A stretch of 64,000 bases of DNA, from assembly GCA_025359045.1 (NCBI GenBank), contig JANYHN010000010.1, forward strand, positions 1-64,000, written 5' to 3'. Positions 19,590-30,088 of this stretch are shown here, piece after piece. The notes beneath the pieces are model-generated. The model saw only the letters and a list, made by a program, of their open reading frames with translations. It ran no database searches and was not told the origin of the DNA. Position numbers and translations under genes: made by a program. The stretch's first letter is position 1. The number at the start of each line of letters is the position of its first letter. This stretch comes from Hyphomicrobiales bacterium (GTDB lineage: Bacteria > Pseudomonadota > Alphaproteobacteria > Rhizobiales > Aestuariivirgaceae).

Positions 19590-20261
19590 ATGTCCAGACT
19601 GGCCCGCGTTATCGTTCCCAACATACCTCACCATGTCACCCAGCGGGGCAATGGTGGGGCTCGCGTGTTTTTCTCCGATGATGATTATGCGCTTTATCTC
19701 AAGCTTCTCAAAGCCGCTTGCGTAAGCAATAAACTACGCTGCCTTGGCTATGTGTTGATGCCCAATCATGTGCATCTCATTCTGGTGCCGCGTGATGATG
19801 TGGGCCTCAGCAAGGCCTTGTCTGCGGTGCACCGCGCTTATGCTGGCCATTTGAACGCGCGCCGCAAAAAGACTGGGCATTTTTGGCAGGGGCGCTTTGG
19901 CTGTGTGGCCATGGATAGCGAACATGCGCTGAGCGCTTTGCGCTATGTGCTGCTCAATCCGGTGCGGGCCAAGCTTTGCGCCAAGCCTGAACAATGGGAT
20001 TGGTCGTCGGCCAAGGCCTATTTGAAGGGGCGCGATGACGGGCTGACCAAGACGAAAGACATGCTGGCCATCTGCCCTGATGTAAAAACTCTGCTGGTTG
20101 ACAGCCCCGAACAAGATATGGCCGAAATGTTGCTGCGCCGTGCTGAAACCATTGGCAGGCCATTGGGTAGTGCTGCGTTCTTAAATAAACTTGAACGCAA
20201 ACTGGGTCGCCCCCTCAAAGCCGCCAAACGCGGGCCAAAATCTGCTGTCAAAACCAAATAA
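19590..20261 (+). mobile_element. REP-associated tyrosine transposase (RAYT, Y1_Tnp/IS200-like)
   Basis: MSRLARVIVPNIPHHVTQRGNGGARVFFSDDDYALYLKLL...VLMPNHVHLILVP (HUH) ...TGHFWQGRFGCVAMDSEHALSALRYVLLNPVRAKL. Confidence 0.95.
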
Positions 20262-20396
20262 ATCGGAGGGCAACTGAAATACGGTTTACTATACCTACAT
20301 GACGAGCCTTGCCCATCGCTTGTCTTTGCTGCAAGTAAACTGCTTCAAAATATCTTAAAATTAGCATAACTGGCGTGCATCTCCTTTGGCAAAAAC

Positions 20397-21596
20397 GTGA
20401 GCGAACTTGCAAATACTCTTTCGCCAGATAAGAACCCGCTATCGGTGATGATAGATGGCATTGCTGTGAGTTGTTCTAAATCAATCGAGACCTGCCAGTC
20501 CGATTGGGTTGAGTTACAGAGCAATGCTCTCGGAACTTATTATCAAACTTTTGCATGGTGCCAAGCTTGGCAGAAAAAAATCGGCGTACTGTCAAATATC
20601 CAGCCGGTCATAATAATTGGGAAATCCAACGAGGGCAAAGCGCTGTTTCTGTTGCCGCTGCAAATCCGCAGGCGATTTGGATTTTCTGTTTTGGAATGGT
20701 TGACCCAGCCTGAAACCAATTATGGTCAAGGTCTGTTCAGCTATAGCACAGACGTGACGGAGTGGCAGATTTGGTTTAACAAAAATATGACAGCAGTTCT
20801 TGCCCGCGTCCCAAGTTACGACCTTGCCACTTTGATCAATATGCCAGACCAAGTTTTGGGCAGAGTTAATCCGTTATCAACGCTCAACACCTTTGTTTCT
20901 GCTGATCAATCTTTTTTGACCCGGTTGCAAACGAATTTCGAAAAGCTCCAAGAAGCAAAGCGAACATCGCGTTCAATCAGCAAAATCCGCAGACGTGATG
21001 AACGTCTGGCAGAGCTGGGCAATTTGGAGGTTCAGATATCGACGCGTGGACAGATTGCGTTGACGAGCCTGCGTGAGGCGTTGCAACACAAAGAATTCCA
21101 ACTGGCCGAGTTGGGTGTCCATCAATTTGCCACTCACGATCTGAATGTGTTCTTTGGCGAGCTCGTCGAAAAGGCTGACGAACCAAATGCTGCATTGCAT
21201 ATTTTTCGCCTTCAACAATCAGGAAAAACTATAAGTGCATTGGTGGGGGCGTCATACGCGGACACATTTTGGTTGATGATATTATCGATGTCACGAGATG
21301 GGCCGCTGCAATTTTCGCCGGGCGATTACATTTTGCGCAGATCGATGGCCTGGGCGTGTGAGAACAATTTGCAGTATTATGATTTTGGCATGGGACAATC
21401 GCAATATAAAGAAATTTGGGCGGATGAAGAAATTCAGCTCTACAATTATTTCGCAGCAAAAACGTTGAAGGGATTGCCCCTCGCAGCATTGTTTATGTTT
21501 TATAACTTAGCCAAGCGATCGATCAAAAACACACCTGCTCTAAAGTCATTCTTTTTCCAACTGAGAAAATGGCTGCGTGGCAAGAAAGCAGTTTAA
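20397..21596 (+). CDS. BioF2-like/CelD-type GNAT acetyltransferase
   Basis: ALGTYYQTFAWCQAWQKKIG...SKIRRRDERLAELGNLEVQ...FSPGDYILRRSMAWACENNLQYYDFGMGQSQYKEIWADEE; GTG start. Confidence 0.85.
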   Translation: MSELANTLSPDKNPLSVMIDGIAVSCSKSIETCQSDWVELQSNALGTYYQTFAWCQAWQKKIGVLSNIQPVIIIGKSNEGKALFLLPLQIRRRFGFSVLEWLTQPETNYGQGLFSYSTDVTEWQIWFNKNMTAVLARVPSYDLATLINMPDQVLGRVNPLSTLNTFVSADQSFLTRLQTNFEKLQEAKRTSRSISKIRRRDERLAELGNLEVQISTRGQIALTSLREALQHKEFQLAELGVHQFATHDLNVFFGELVEKADEPNAALHIFRLQQSGKTISALVGASYADTFWLMILSMSRDGPLQFSPGDYILRRSMAWACENNLQYYDFGMGQSQYKEIWADEEIQLYNYFAAKTLKGLPLAALFMFYNLAKRSIKNTPALKSFFFQLRKWLRGKKAV

Positions 21597-24247
21597 ACTG
21601 CCACTTGCTTTTTAGGCTCATGCACAAAACGGGTGTAAAGCCAGCCAACGCCGATCAGGCAGAGCCCGAGGCCGAGCAAGCTGGCAATGCGCCACAAGCC
21701 GCCAATCTCCCAGAGGTCATAACCAAAGGCTTTGAGCAGCGCTAAGACCATAACAACCATGCCGCCCAAGCGGATGTTTTTGCGTTCCAGTTTGAGGCCA
21801 ACCACAAACAGCAATATGGAAAGAACCAACCATGCTGCAGAAAGAGCGTAAGATTCAGCATCGCTGCTGAATTCGGGGATGAGGTATTTGCCCTGAAACG
21901 CCATTTTGGTCTGCAGGGTGACGTAAACCACCGAAAGCACCAAAGCCAAAATGCCCACGCCGTTGCGCCACCAAACAAGGCCAATGGCTTCAAGTTTGCG
22001 TGCGATTAATGCCAATAAAACCACAGGAGCGAGATAAGCCATGGTCAAAGAGTTGAATACAATGTTGCCCTGAATCTGATCTCCAGATGCAAGAGGGTTG
22101 AGCAGTAACATGCTCATCAGAACTATTGCTGCACAGCTGCCAAACAACAATATCCGCGATCCCCAGAGTGATACGAAGGATGAGAAAAGGTTTTGCCTGT
22201 AAGCCAATCCATAAGCCATGCCCAACCATGACAAGATATGTGCCGCCATTTCGAGCAGCGTTATATCGTGGCGCACGAGATCGCCACCAATAAGCGTTCG
22301 CAGTTCAAGCGATATGAGCGAGACGAGCAATGCAAGACTGATCCCTTCAAGGGCCACCTGCTCGCGGCGATAAGTTTCAGCCTTCAACCAGCGGCTGGCA
22401 AACAATAGCGCCACGGCCGGAATGCCATACCCATAAATCGGCCAATGGCCACCCCATGGGTAAACAGCGCCCTCTCCCCAAATTTCACGCGAAACAAACA
22501 GTCGCACCGCTGCCAAACTGCCGAGCGCACTGGCCACAGCACCAATCAAACGCGCTGGAAGCATGCGGCTAAAATAAGCAGCCGTTGCTGCAAAGAGCGA
22601 AATAGCAATTGTATACCAGATATTATCAAACATGCGGTCTAACGCGAAAAGACCCAGCAAGGCTGCTCCAACAATCAGGCTGGAAATTCCGTATTGTGGT
22701 TCGACGTCGTGAATGGTCGAACGCTTGATCCAAGCCAATGCTAAAAGCAGCGCGGCAAGTAATACGCCAAACAAGGCCCAGCTATTTGCGCTCCAAACAA
22801 AATCGGCCCTGCCCCATGCACCAAACAAAAACATGAACGCAGCACCGGCAGCCAAAGCCGCCCAAGGTTGTGCAATTTGTTTTTTCAAAAATCCAACAAT
22901 GCCTAGGGCGGCAAAACCTGCCAGCGCAATCATCATCCAATTTACAAACAGCGGCGGCTCAGTGAGCCCAGGAACCGTTGTCCAAAATCCATGCTCATCG
23001 AAAGCCCATTCGTGAAACGCCACATCGGGCCAACTCATAAACATTACCCAAGTGCAAAGCGCCGCCAGCAACGCAGCAACACTCGCACCTTGTTTGAACC
23101 AGCTAAATGCTGAAATCAAAGCCATTCCAATCAAAAACCAGACGATTGCAATAACACTGTGCTGTGTTTCAAAAACCTGCTCAGAAAGCAATGCCGCGCC
23201 CGCAACCATCCCGCACACGGCTAAGTTCAATGGCTTGCTCATACGCGCGGCTTTGACAAGACTGCCGCTTTCCTCTGCAAATATGGCGCGGCCCTCAAGC
23301 ATCAGTGTTGCGCCAAGACCCAAAGCGATAGCGAACGCGCCGATTGGCCAAACATCGCCCGACGTGAATGCGTCGCCGCTGATCCACAACAATCCCCAAA
23401 CAAACGCGCCAGCGATGCTGAGATAGCCCAGCCACCACCAATTGCGGCCTCGCAACGTAAAGAACGACGCAGCCACAATAATCAGCAGATAAGGAAAGAA
23501 ACTCCAAGCATTAGGATTTGTAGCAGTCACCAAAGCAGGTGCTGAATAAGCGCCGAGTAGCCCGAGCGCTGCAATCAGTGGCCCCTGCACGCGCGCAAGC
23601 CAGAAAGCGGCCAGCGCCACTAAGCCTAGCCCAATAAAATCAACGCTTGGCGATACCAGATCATAAAGACCGTAAGCCGCGTAAACGACACCAAAGCCCA
23701 TTACCAACCCGGCAGCCGATAATGCCGCTGGCACATAATCAACCACACTGGTGCCACGCGAACGGCGCACATATTCACCTGCGACCACAAATCCAGCGGC
23801 TATGAGCAACCCAATTAAGACACGTAAAAAAGGCGATATCAAACCCTGATCATGGGCATATTTGATAAACAGCAAACCAGCCAGCGCAACAGCGACACCG
23901 CCAACCCAGACAAACCAGCGCGATGCCAAATTGCGTTCAATATCGCGGGCTGGAGCTTGAGAAGTCAGGACGGGTTCAACAACTCCTTCTGGGGCTGCTT
24001 CAACTTTTTCTACTGTCGGTTCGGGTGTAACTTCCACTTTTGTTGCGGGTGTGGCGACCTCAGCTTGCTGTGTTTCGGTTGGCTGCACAAAACCAACAGC
24101 GCCAGCAGAAAGACCGCTGAGCTGCTTTTTGAGCTCGTAGATGCTGCGTTCCAAGCGCTGCGCCTTAAAAAACCCGATGATGCCGAGGACAAATCCCCCG
24201 AACACTACGCCCAAGACCAAGAGTCCTAAAACCACCAAATCGTCCAT
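21593..24247 (-). CDS. DUF2339 family polytopic membrane protein
   Basis: Very large multi-TM protein with [43 protein letters not shown]; likely start MDDLVVLG at 24247. Confidence 0.88.
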   Translation of the reverse strand: MDDLVVLGLLVLGVVFGGFVLGIIGFFKAQRLERSIYELKKQLSGLSAGAVGFVQPTETQQAEVATPATKVEVTPEPTVEKVEAAPEGVVEPVLTSQAPARDIERNLASRWFVWVGGVAVALAGLLFIKYAHDQGLISPFLRVLIGLLIAAGFVVAGEYVRRSRGTSVVDYVPAALSAAGLVMGFGVVYAAYGLYDLVSPSVDFIGLGLVALAAFWLARVQGPLIAALGLLGAYSAPALVTATNPNAWSFFPYLLIIVAASFFTLRGRNWWWLGYLSIAGAFVWGLLWISGDAFTSGDVWPIGAFAIALGLGATLMLEGRAIFAEESGSLVKAARMSKPLNLAVCGMVAGAALLSEQVFETQHSVIAIVWFLIGMALISAFSWFKQGASVAALLAALCTWVMFMSWPDVAFHEWAFDEHGFWTTVPGLTEPPLFVNWMMIALAGFAALGIVGFLKKQIAQPWAALAAGAAFMFLFGAWGRADFVWSANSWALFGVLLAALLLALAWIKRSTIHDVEPQYGISSLIVGAALLGLFALDRMFDNIWYTIAISLFAATAAYFSRMLPARLIGAVASALGSLAAVRLFVSREIWGEGAVYPWGGHWPIYGYGIPAVALLFASRWLKAETYRREQVALEGISLALLVSLISLELRTLIGGDLVRHDITLLEMAAHILSWLGMAYGLAYRQNLFSSFVSLWGSRILLFGSCAAIVLMSMLLLNPLASGDQIQGNIVFNSLTMAYLAPVVLLALIARKLEAIGLVWWRNGVGILALVLSVVYVTLQTKMAFQGKYLIPEFSSDAESYALSAAWLVLSILLFVVGLKLERKNIRLGGMVVMVLALLKAFGYDLWEIGGLWRIASLLGLGLCLIGVGWLYTRFVHEPKKQVAV

Positions 24248-24321
24248 CCCTTGCGACTCCCAACCCCGACACCAATCTAGAAGAGTTGCCCGACAATGTC
24301 GAACATGACAAAAGGCCCGCC

Positions 24322-24999
24322 ATGAAACCACGCAGCGAGATTAGAGGCACTCTCAGGACGGATGATAAAATCCGCTGGGACGAAGCGCCTGGCCTAATGC
24401 CTTATGATACTGCTATTTCCCGTATGAACGCGGAAGTGGCGGCCATTGGCACGGGTGCCTCTGAACTCATTTGGCTCGTGCAGCATCCACCCATTTATAC
24501 CGCAGGAACAAGCGCCAAGGCCGCCGACCTTGTGGATGCATCGCGTTTTCCGGTTTATGAAACGGGGCGCGGCGGGCAATACACTTACCATGGCCCCGGC
24601 CAACGCGTGGCCTATGTGATGCTTGATCTTAAAAAACGTGGCAATGATGTGCGTCGCTTTGTGGCTGGTTTAGAGGATGTGATTATCATCACACTTGCTG
24701 AGTTCAACATCATCGGCGAACGCCGTGAAGACCGCGTTGGAGTTTGGGTGCGGCGGGGCGAACGTGAAGACAAGATTGCAGCACTGGGCATTCGCGTCAG
24801 GAAGGGTGTGACGTTTCATGGCTTGTCGGTCAATCTAAGTCCTGATCTCTCACATTTCGGCGGCATTGTGCCTTGTGGTGTCACCGAACATGGCGTGACG
24901 AGCTTTGCTGATCTCGGTAAAAACACAACCATGGCTGAGTTGGATCTGGCGCTCAAATCCAGTTTTTCAAAAATATTTGGCGAAATCGCATTAGTGTAA
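24322..24999 (+). CDS. lipB: Lipoyl(octanoyl) transferase
   Basis: [25 protein letters not shown]...[32 protein letters not shown]; start within ORF 24286. Confidence 0.95.
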   Translation: MKPRSEIRGTLRTDDKIRWDEAPGLMPYDTAISRMNAEVAAIGTGASELIWLVQHPPIYTAGTSAKAADLVDASRFPVYETGRGGQYTYHGPGQRVAYVMLDLKKRGNDVRRFVAGLEDVIIITLAEFNIIGERREDRVGVWVRRGEREDKIAALGIRVRKGVTFHGLSVNLSPDLSHFGGIVPCGVTEHGVTSFADLGKNTTMAELDLALKSSFSKIFGEIALV

Positions 25000-25060
25000 C
25001 TTGTAATGTTTCCATTAATTTAGTAGTCAATGCTTGATAGAAAAAAGAGAGAAATCATCC

Positions 25061-25669
25061 ATGAAACTTTATTATGCACCCGGCGCCTGCTCTATGGCGC
25101 CACACATCATTCTCAATGAACTCGGCAAGAAGTTCACCATTGAAAAAATAGATATGGGCACGAAGAAAACAGAAGGCGGCAAGGACTTTAACAAGATCAA
25201 TGCCAAGAGCTATGTGCCAACTCTCGAAATCAAAAAAGACGAAGTGTTGACAGAAGTTTCAACAATTCTGCAATATCTGGCCGACAAAGCTAAAGCGACC
25301 AAGATTTTGCCAAAGGCCGGCACCATGGCGCGCTATCGCAGCATGGAAACATTGAACTTCATCGCTTCAGAATTGCACAAAGGCATTGGCGGCTTGTTTA
25401 ACAAGGCAATGCCAGAAGAAGGCCGCAAGGTTATTATTGAGCGCGTTTCGAAGCGCTTTGACTATGTCGATGGCTTGTTAGCCAAAACCAAATTCATCGG
25501 CGGCAAAACTTTTAGCGTCTCTGACGCCTACGCTTTCACGGTGATCGGCTGGTGCAAATGGGTTGGCATTGATATCACGAAATGGAAAAACATATCCCGC
25601 TATATGGAAATGATGGCGGCAAGGCCTTCAGTGCAAGCTGCGATGAAGGCTGAGGGTTTGCTCGGGTAA
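25061..25669 (+). CDS. Glutathione S-transferase family protein
   Basis: MKLYYAPGACSMAPHIILNELGKKFTIEKIDMGTKKT...VPTLEI...EVSTILQYLAD. Confidence 0.93.
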   Translation: MKLYYAPGACSMAPHIILNELGKKFTIEKIDMGTKKTEGGKDFNKINAKSYVPTLEIKKDEVLTEVSTILQYLADKAKATKILPKAGTMARYRSMETLNFIASELHKGIGGLFNKAMPEEGRKVIIERVSKRFDYVDGLLAKTKFIGGKTFSVSDAYAFTVIGWCKWVGIDITKWKNISRYMEMMAARPSVQAAMKAEGLLG

Positions 25670-25726
25670 GAGCCCTGTTTTAAATTTCTAAGGCTCTGCC
25701 TCAGAGATCAAGATCACATGACTAAC

Positions 25727-25754
25727 CGTCACCCCGGCGAAGGCTGGGATGACG
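25727..25754. repeat. REP-like imperfect palindrome
   Basis: cgtcaccccggcgaaggctgggatgacg. Confidence 0.7.
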
Positions 25755-25805
25755 ATGAAGAATTGCTTCAATCCCTGACAGTCTGAAATATCGGGCTAAC
25801 TGAAA

Positions 25806-26027
25806 ATGGACATCCTCACATTCTTCGGCCTCGCAGCCGTTTCGATGATGCTTATCACTTACACTTTAGAGGAGCGTAGCCATTGGTTCGTGTTCCTCTT
25901 TGCAATTGCTTGCGCGCTGGGCTCCACTTACGGCTTTCTTCAGGGCGCATGGCCGTTTGGATTGGTCGAGGCTGTATGGGCCGTTATCGCCCTCAAACGT
26001 TGGAACGATCGACGCAGTAAAGTCTAA
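25806..26027 (+). CDS. Small two-TM membrane protein (73 aa)
   Basis: MDILTFFGLAAVSMMLITYTLEERSHWFVFLFAIACALGSTYGFLQGAWPFGLVEAVWAVIALKRW, a family common in proteobacteria. Confidence 0.75.
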   Translation: MDILTFFGLAAVSMMLITYTLEERSHWFVFLFAIACALGSTYGFLQGAWPFGLVEAVWAVIALKRWNDRRSKV

Positions 26028-26106
26028 TTGTCGATGCTTTTTCTAAAAATATATGTTCGAAAACACAACATTTGCCCTGAAAGCGCAACTCCGCTAAAGC
26101 GCGCCC

Positions 26107-27432
26107 ATGAACAAACATGTCCCTAAAGTTGGTTTGGTGCAACTGGGTTGCCCCAAGAATTTAGTTGATTCCGAACGTATTCTCACAAGTCTTCGCGCCG
26201 AAGGCTATAAGATTGCGCCAGGTTATGATGATGCTGATGTGGTGATCGTCAACACCTGCGGATTTTTAGACTCTGCCAAAGCCGAAAGCCTTGCTGCGAT
26301 TGGTGAAGCCATGGAGAAGAATGGTCGCGTGATCGTGACTGGCTGCTATGGCATTGAAGCTGACACCATAAGAAAATCCCACCCCAATGTTCTGGCTGTG
26401 ACCGGCCCTCACCAATATGAGCAAGTGGTGGCCGCCGTGCATGAGGCGCTGCCACCGATGCATGATCCCAAAATGGATTTAGTGCCGCCGCAAGGACTTC
26501 ATCTTACACCTCGTCACTATGCTTATTTGAAAATCTCTGAGGGCTGCAACAATCGTTGTTCTTTCTGCATCATTCCATCGATCCGTGGCGATCTGGTCTC
26601 GCGTCCTATGGCTGCCGTTCTCTATGAAGCCGAGCGCTTGGTGAAAGCGGGTGTGAAAGAACTTCTTGTGATTTCGCAGGATACGTCTGCCTATGGCGTC
26701 GACATCAAATATGCCGAGTCAAAATATAAAGGCCGCGAAGTGCGTGCTAAGTTTTATGACATGGCCAAGGAGCTGGGCGATTTGGGCGCATGGGTGCGCA
26801 TGCATTATGTTTACCCTTACCCCCATGTTGATGACGTGATTCCGCTTATGGCTGAAGGCAAAATTTTGCCATATCTCGATATCCCATTCCAACATGCCTC
26901 GCCAACGGTTTTGAAATCCATGCGCCGCCCCGCAAACCAAGAAAAGGTTCTGGAACGCTTGGCCAAATGGCGCGGCATCTGCCCCGATATTGCCATTCGT
27001 TCCACCTTTATCGTCGGCTTCCCAGGTGAGACTGACGCAGATTTCGAATATCTTTTAGAGTGGATGAAAGAAGCCAAACTCGAACGCGTGGGCTGTTTTA
27101 AATATGAACCTGTTTCGGGTGCTAAAGCTAATGACTTAGGATTAGCGCAAGTGCCCGACGAGGTGAAAGCCGAACGTTACGACCGCTTTATGGAAGCCCA
27201 GCAAGTAATCTCGGCTGCCATTTTCCAATCCAAAGTGGGGCGCGAGATTGACGTATTGATCGATGAGATCGACATTGAAAACGACGAAGCCATCGCCCGC
27301 AGCAAATGGGACGCGCCAGAGATTGATGGCAATGTGTTTATTCCGGGTGCAACGGATTTAAAACAGGGTGATATTGTGAAGGTGAAGATCGTTGAAGCAG
27401 AGGAATATGATTTAGTGGGGGAGCGAGTTTAG
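26107..27432 (+). CDS. rimO: Ribosomal protein S12 methylthiotransferase RimO
   Basis: [20 protein letters not shown]...[25 protein letters not shown] (radical SAM) ...TRAM-like C-terminus. Confidence 0.96.
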   Translation: MNKHVPKVGLVQLGCPKNLVDSERILTSLRAEGYKIAPGYDDADVVIVNTCGFLDSAKAESLAAIGEAMEKNGRVIVTGCYGIEADTIRKSHPNVLAVTGPHQYEQVVAAVHEALPPMHDPKMDLVPPQGLHLTPRHYAYLKISEGCNNRCSFCIIPSIRGDLVSRPMAAVLYEAERLVKAGVKELLVISQDTSAYGVDIKYAESKYKGREVRAKFYDMAKELGDLGAWVRMHYVYPYPHVDDVIPLMAEGKILPYLDIPFQHASPTVLKSMRRPANQEKVLERLAKWRGICPDIAIRSTFIVGFPGETDADFEYLLEWMKEAKLERVGCFKYEPVSGAKANDLGLAQVPDEVKAERYDRFMEAQQVISAAIFQSKVGREIDVLIDEIDIENDEAIARSKWDAPEIDGNVFIPGATDLKQGDIVKVKIVEAEEYDLVGERV

Positions 27433-27439
27433 TGATCGT

Positions 27440-27583
27440 CCTCTACCGCTTTGCGGGAGAGGAAAGGGGCCTAATGCGCAGCATTGGGATAGGTGAGGGT
27501 CTGAGTTTATTGAAATACGCCCTCATCTATCCCAAATCGCTAACGCGATTTGGGCCCCTTTCTTCCCCCGTATGCGGGGGAAG
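27440..27583. repeat. Composite palindromic intergenic element with three stem-loops
   Basis: cctctaccgctttgcgggagagg (27440-27462); CCCAAATCGC-taac-GCGATTTGGG (27531-27554); CTTCCCCCG-tatg-CGGGGGAAG (27562-27583). Confidence 0.85.
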
Positions 27584-27592
27584 ACGAAGATA

Positions 27593-27913
27593 TTACTGCG
27601 CCGCTTTGATAACCTGATCAACCTCAGCCATTGCCTTATCGCAAAAACCAGCAGCATCGGCCTTGGCATCGCCTTGGGTTTTTGTCCACAACGCGTCTAA
27701 ATCAGCCTGTGCAAGTCCACTTTTTTGTTCAAAATGCTGAACAGCATTTCCAAGCGCTGATGACTTGGCGCTGTCAAGCTTTGGCTTGCAGACCTTGCCA
27801 GCAACGCCTGCTTCGTAAGCGGCTATCAAATCTGACGGAGCAGTTTGAGCCACGACTGCACCAACGCTTAAAGCCGATGCGAACATAACGGAAAGTAAAA
27901 GGCGCGATTTCAT
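27593..27913 (-). CDS. Small secreted/periplasmic hypothetical protein
   Basis: MKSRLLLSVMFASALSVGAVVAQTAPSDLI signal peptide; two Cys in the mature region (KVCKP, GFCDK). Confidence 0.7.
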   Translation of the reverse strand: MKSRLLLSVMFASALSVGAVVAQTAPSDLIAAYEAGVAGKVCKPKLDSAKSSALGNAVQHFEQKSGLAQADLDALWTKTQGDAKADAAGFCDKAMAEVDQVIKAAQ

Positions 27914-27997
27914 ATTGTTCCCCAAATTTTGTGAACCTGCTTGATGCTGGTGAATCGTGACGTGGTTAAGGCCATAATGTGGCGTCTTTCTTGAAAG

Positions 27998-28783
27998 CTA
28001 AATAAGGTTAAGAAACTCCAAGCTGCCATCAAAATCAGTCTTGCGCCAGACCCTGCGTTGGGCTGCTTCCTCGTCCGTGCCCCACACTGCGATTTGAAAA
28101 TCTTCATCGACATGCGCGGCCTGCCAGCCTGCATCTGGCGAAATTTTGCCCGCTACTAGCATTAGGCCGAGCAACGCTGAACCTGTCAGCGTTGTTAAAT
28201 TATGCGCCACTGTCAGGCGGAATTTATCGAGGGCTGCGACATGTTTCTCAACGGCTGCTATTGTCGCAGCATCTTGCGCTTGGTGGATAACGCCTGTCAC
28301 CACTTTGAACTTTGCACCCATCATTGCTTCGGCCCAGCGCAGAATCGGATCCCACGCTGTCGTTTGCAAGATCGCTAACGCCTCTGGCTCACCAGCGCGG
28401 TAGCACACCAAATCTGAGCTTGAAAATTCAACCACTTGGCCCGCTACAAAAGCTCGCTCAGTTCCGGCCCTGTCAATCGCCGTGTTGGCAAGTTTTGTCA
28501 GAGGCATCGCTGCTGGGTTGATAACATCAACCTGCGCGTTCCACTCAGCAGCCACAGCATCAGCCAGTGCTTGCGACGGCAAAATCAATTTCGCTTTCAA
28601 TGGTGTTTTCACCACGCGACCATCCAGTGCAATGCACAGCTCATCCGTTACCGTGGCCAGTGTGTAAAACTTCTTCGGCAAAGGCCTCACAATGCGGTCG
28701 CGCGAAAGCCGTTCCCAGCGCTCGTCTGCAGTTTCAGTCGTCAAATCTTTGCGGTTCAAATTCAAAACTTTCAAAAGTTGCAA
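27998..28783 (-). CDS. ATP12 family F1-ATPase assembly chaperone
   Basis: FYTLATVTDELCIALDGRVVKTPLKAKLILPSQALADAVAAEWNAQVDVINPAAMPLTKLANTAID. Confidence 0.92.
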   Translation of the reverse strand: MQLLKVLNLNRKDLTTETADERWERLSRDRIVRPLPKKFYTLATVTDELCIALDGRVVKTPLKAKLILPSQALADAVAAEWNAQVDVINPAAMPLTKLANTAIDRAGTERAFVAGQVVEFSSSDLVCYRAGEPEALAILQTTAWDPILRWAEAMMGAKFKVVTGVIHQAQDAATIAAVEKHVAALDKFRLTVAHNLTTLTGSALLGLMLVAGKISPDAGWQAAHVDEDFQIAVWGTDEEAAQRRVWRKTDFDGSLEFLNLI

Positions 28784-29711
28784 TCATATGATCAGGCAGC
28801 GGCGCTGTCACATCCACAACACCCTCGCGTGGATGGGGAAACATAATGCGCCGCGCATGCAGGTGCAAACGCTTGGCCACACCCTCAGGCATATCAACAT
28901 CGCCGCCATATTTATTATCACCCAAAATAGGCGTGCCGATATGGTTCATATGCGCGCGCAATTGATGCTGCCGCCCAGTCAAAGGCTTTAGTGAAACCCA
29001 AGCCGCCAGCTTGGTCTTATCCAGCACTGAATATTGCGTGACGGCGGATTTTTCATCCTCCTCCTCGCCCTCGCGCGAAGCCCGCATGCGGTCGCCATCT
29101 TCACTGCGCGCTTTGATCAGCGCCACATCAATCTTACCTTGCGCTGGAGAAGGCACACCCTTCACCACCGCCCAATAAGTTTTCTTCACAATGCGTGTGG
29201 CAAATAACTTGCCAAGCGCCGCAGCAACGGCGCGCCGCTTGGCAATGACAATGATGCCAGACGTGTCACGGTCTAACCGGTGCACCAACAAAGGTCGCTC
29301 GCCCAGCTCTTTGCCAAGGCCCATCAGCAGCCCATCAAGATGCACATGGGTTTTTGTTCCCCCCTGCACCGCAAAGCCAGATGGTTTGTTGAGCACAAAT
29401 AAATCTTTATCCTCATGCAACACCATACTCATGAACAAGCGCCGCTCTGCGTCCGTCAACGGTGTCACATCTTCTTTAGGAACATCAGCAGGCCGCTTGT
29501 CAAAGGCTAAAGGTGGCACACGAATATCCATGCCCGTGACGAGGCGGTGATTAGGCTTCACGCGGCCAGCACCAACGCGCACTTGGCCTGTTCGTGTAAG
29601 CTTGTTGAGATAAGCAAAATTCACCTGCGGAAAATGCACCTTGAACCACCGGTCCAATCGCATGCCGTCTTCATCGGCCGATACTTCATAACGCTTAACT
29701 TCTGCACTCAT
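28734..29711 (-). CDS. RluA-family pseudouridine synthase
   Basis: LLVHRLDRDTSGIIVIAKRRAVAAALG...PLTGRQHQLRAHMNHIGTPILGDNKYGG. Confidence 0.95.
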   Translation of the reverse strand: MSAEVKRYEVSADEDGMRLDRWFKVHFPQVNFAYLNKLTRTGQVRVGAGRVKPNHRLVTGMDIRVPPLAFDKRPADVPKEDVTPLTDAERRLFMSMVLHEDKDLFVLNKPSGFAVQGGTKTHVHLDGLLMGLGKELGERPLLVHRLDRDTSGIIVIAKRRAVAAALGKLFATRIVKKTYWAVVKGVPSPAQGKIDVALIKARSEDGDRMRASREGEEEDEKSAVTQYSVLDKTKLAAWVSLKPLTGRQHQLRAHMNHIGTPILGDNKYGGDVDMPEGVAKRLHLHARRIMFPHPREGVVDVTAPLPDHMIATFESFEFEPQRFDD

Positions 29712-30088
29712 GCGCTAAGTGTCCGCGCAACCATAAAGCCGCCAAACACGGCCAATATCGAAAGCATCACTGAGGCTATAGCATAAACCAGCGCCACCGA
29801 ATTTTCCCCGCGCTGAATTAATCCAAATACATCAAGCGTGAAAGCGGAGAACGTGGTGAAGCCGCCGAGAACGCCAGTCGTGAGAAACAACCGCAAATCA
29901 GGTTGATCCATAAATTTGTCCACTAAAACCGCCGAGAGCAATCCCATCAAAAAACTGCCAACAACATTCACAGTTAAAGTGGCCCAAGGAAAATCGTTCC
30001 CCAATAAACGAGGCGTGGCAAGGTTTACGCCAAAACGCAAAACTGAACCAATGGCCCCGCCCAGTGCGACCCATAGAAAACTGAACAC
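29708..30088 (-). CDS. crcB: Fluoride efflux transporter CrcB
   Basis: LWVALGGAIGSVLRFGVNLATPR...PWATLTVNVVGSFLMGLL...TTGVLGGFTTFSAF. Confidence 0.95.
   Translation of the reverse strand: MFSFLWVALGGAIGSVLRFGVNLATPRLLGNDFPWATLTVNVVGSFLMGLLSAVLVDKFMDQPDLRLFLTTGVLGGFTTFSAFTLDVFGLIQRGENSVALVYAIASVMLSILAVFGGFMVARTLSA

Noticed and set aside
19245-19634. 129-aa minus-strand ORF as an intact gene
   Set aside because: Overlaps the orphan gene 3' end and RAYT start; only a short internal stretch looks protein-like, reported instead as a fragment.
28734-28783. 50-bp overlap of ATP12 and RluA-family genes as a novel overlapping-gene case
   Set aside because: Most likely an uncertain ATP12 start codon; the conserved ATP12 domain starts further in.
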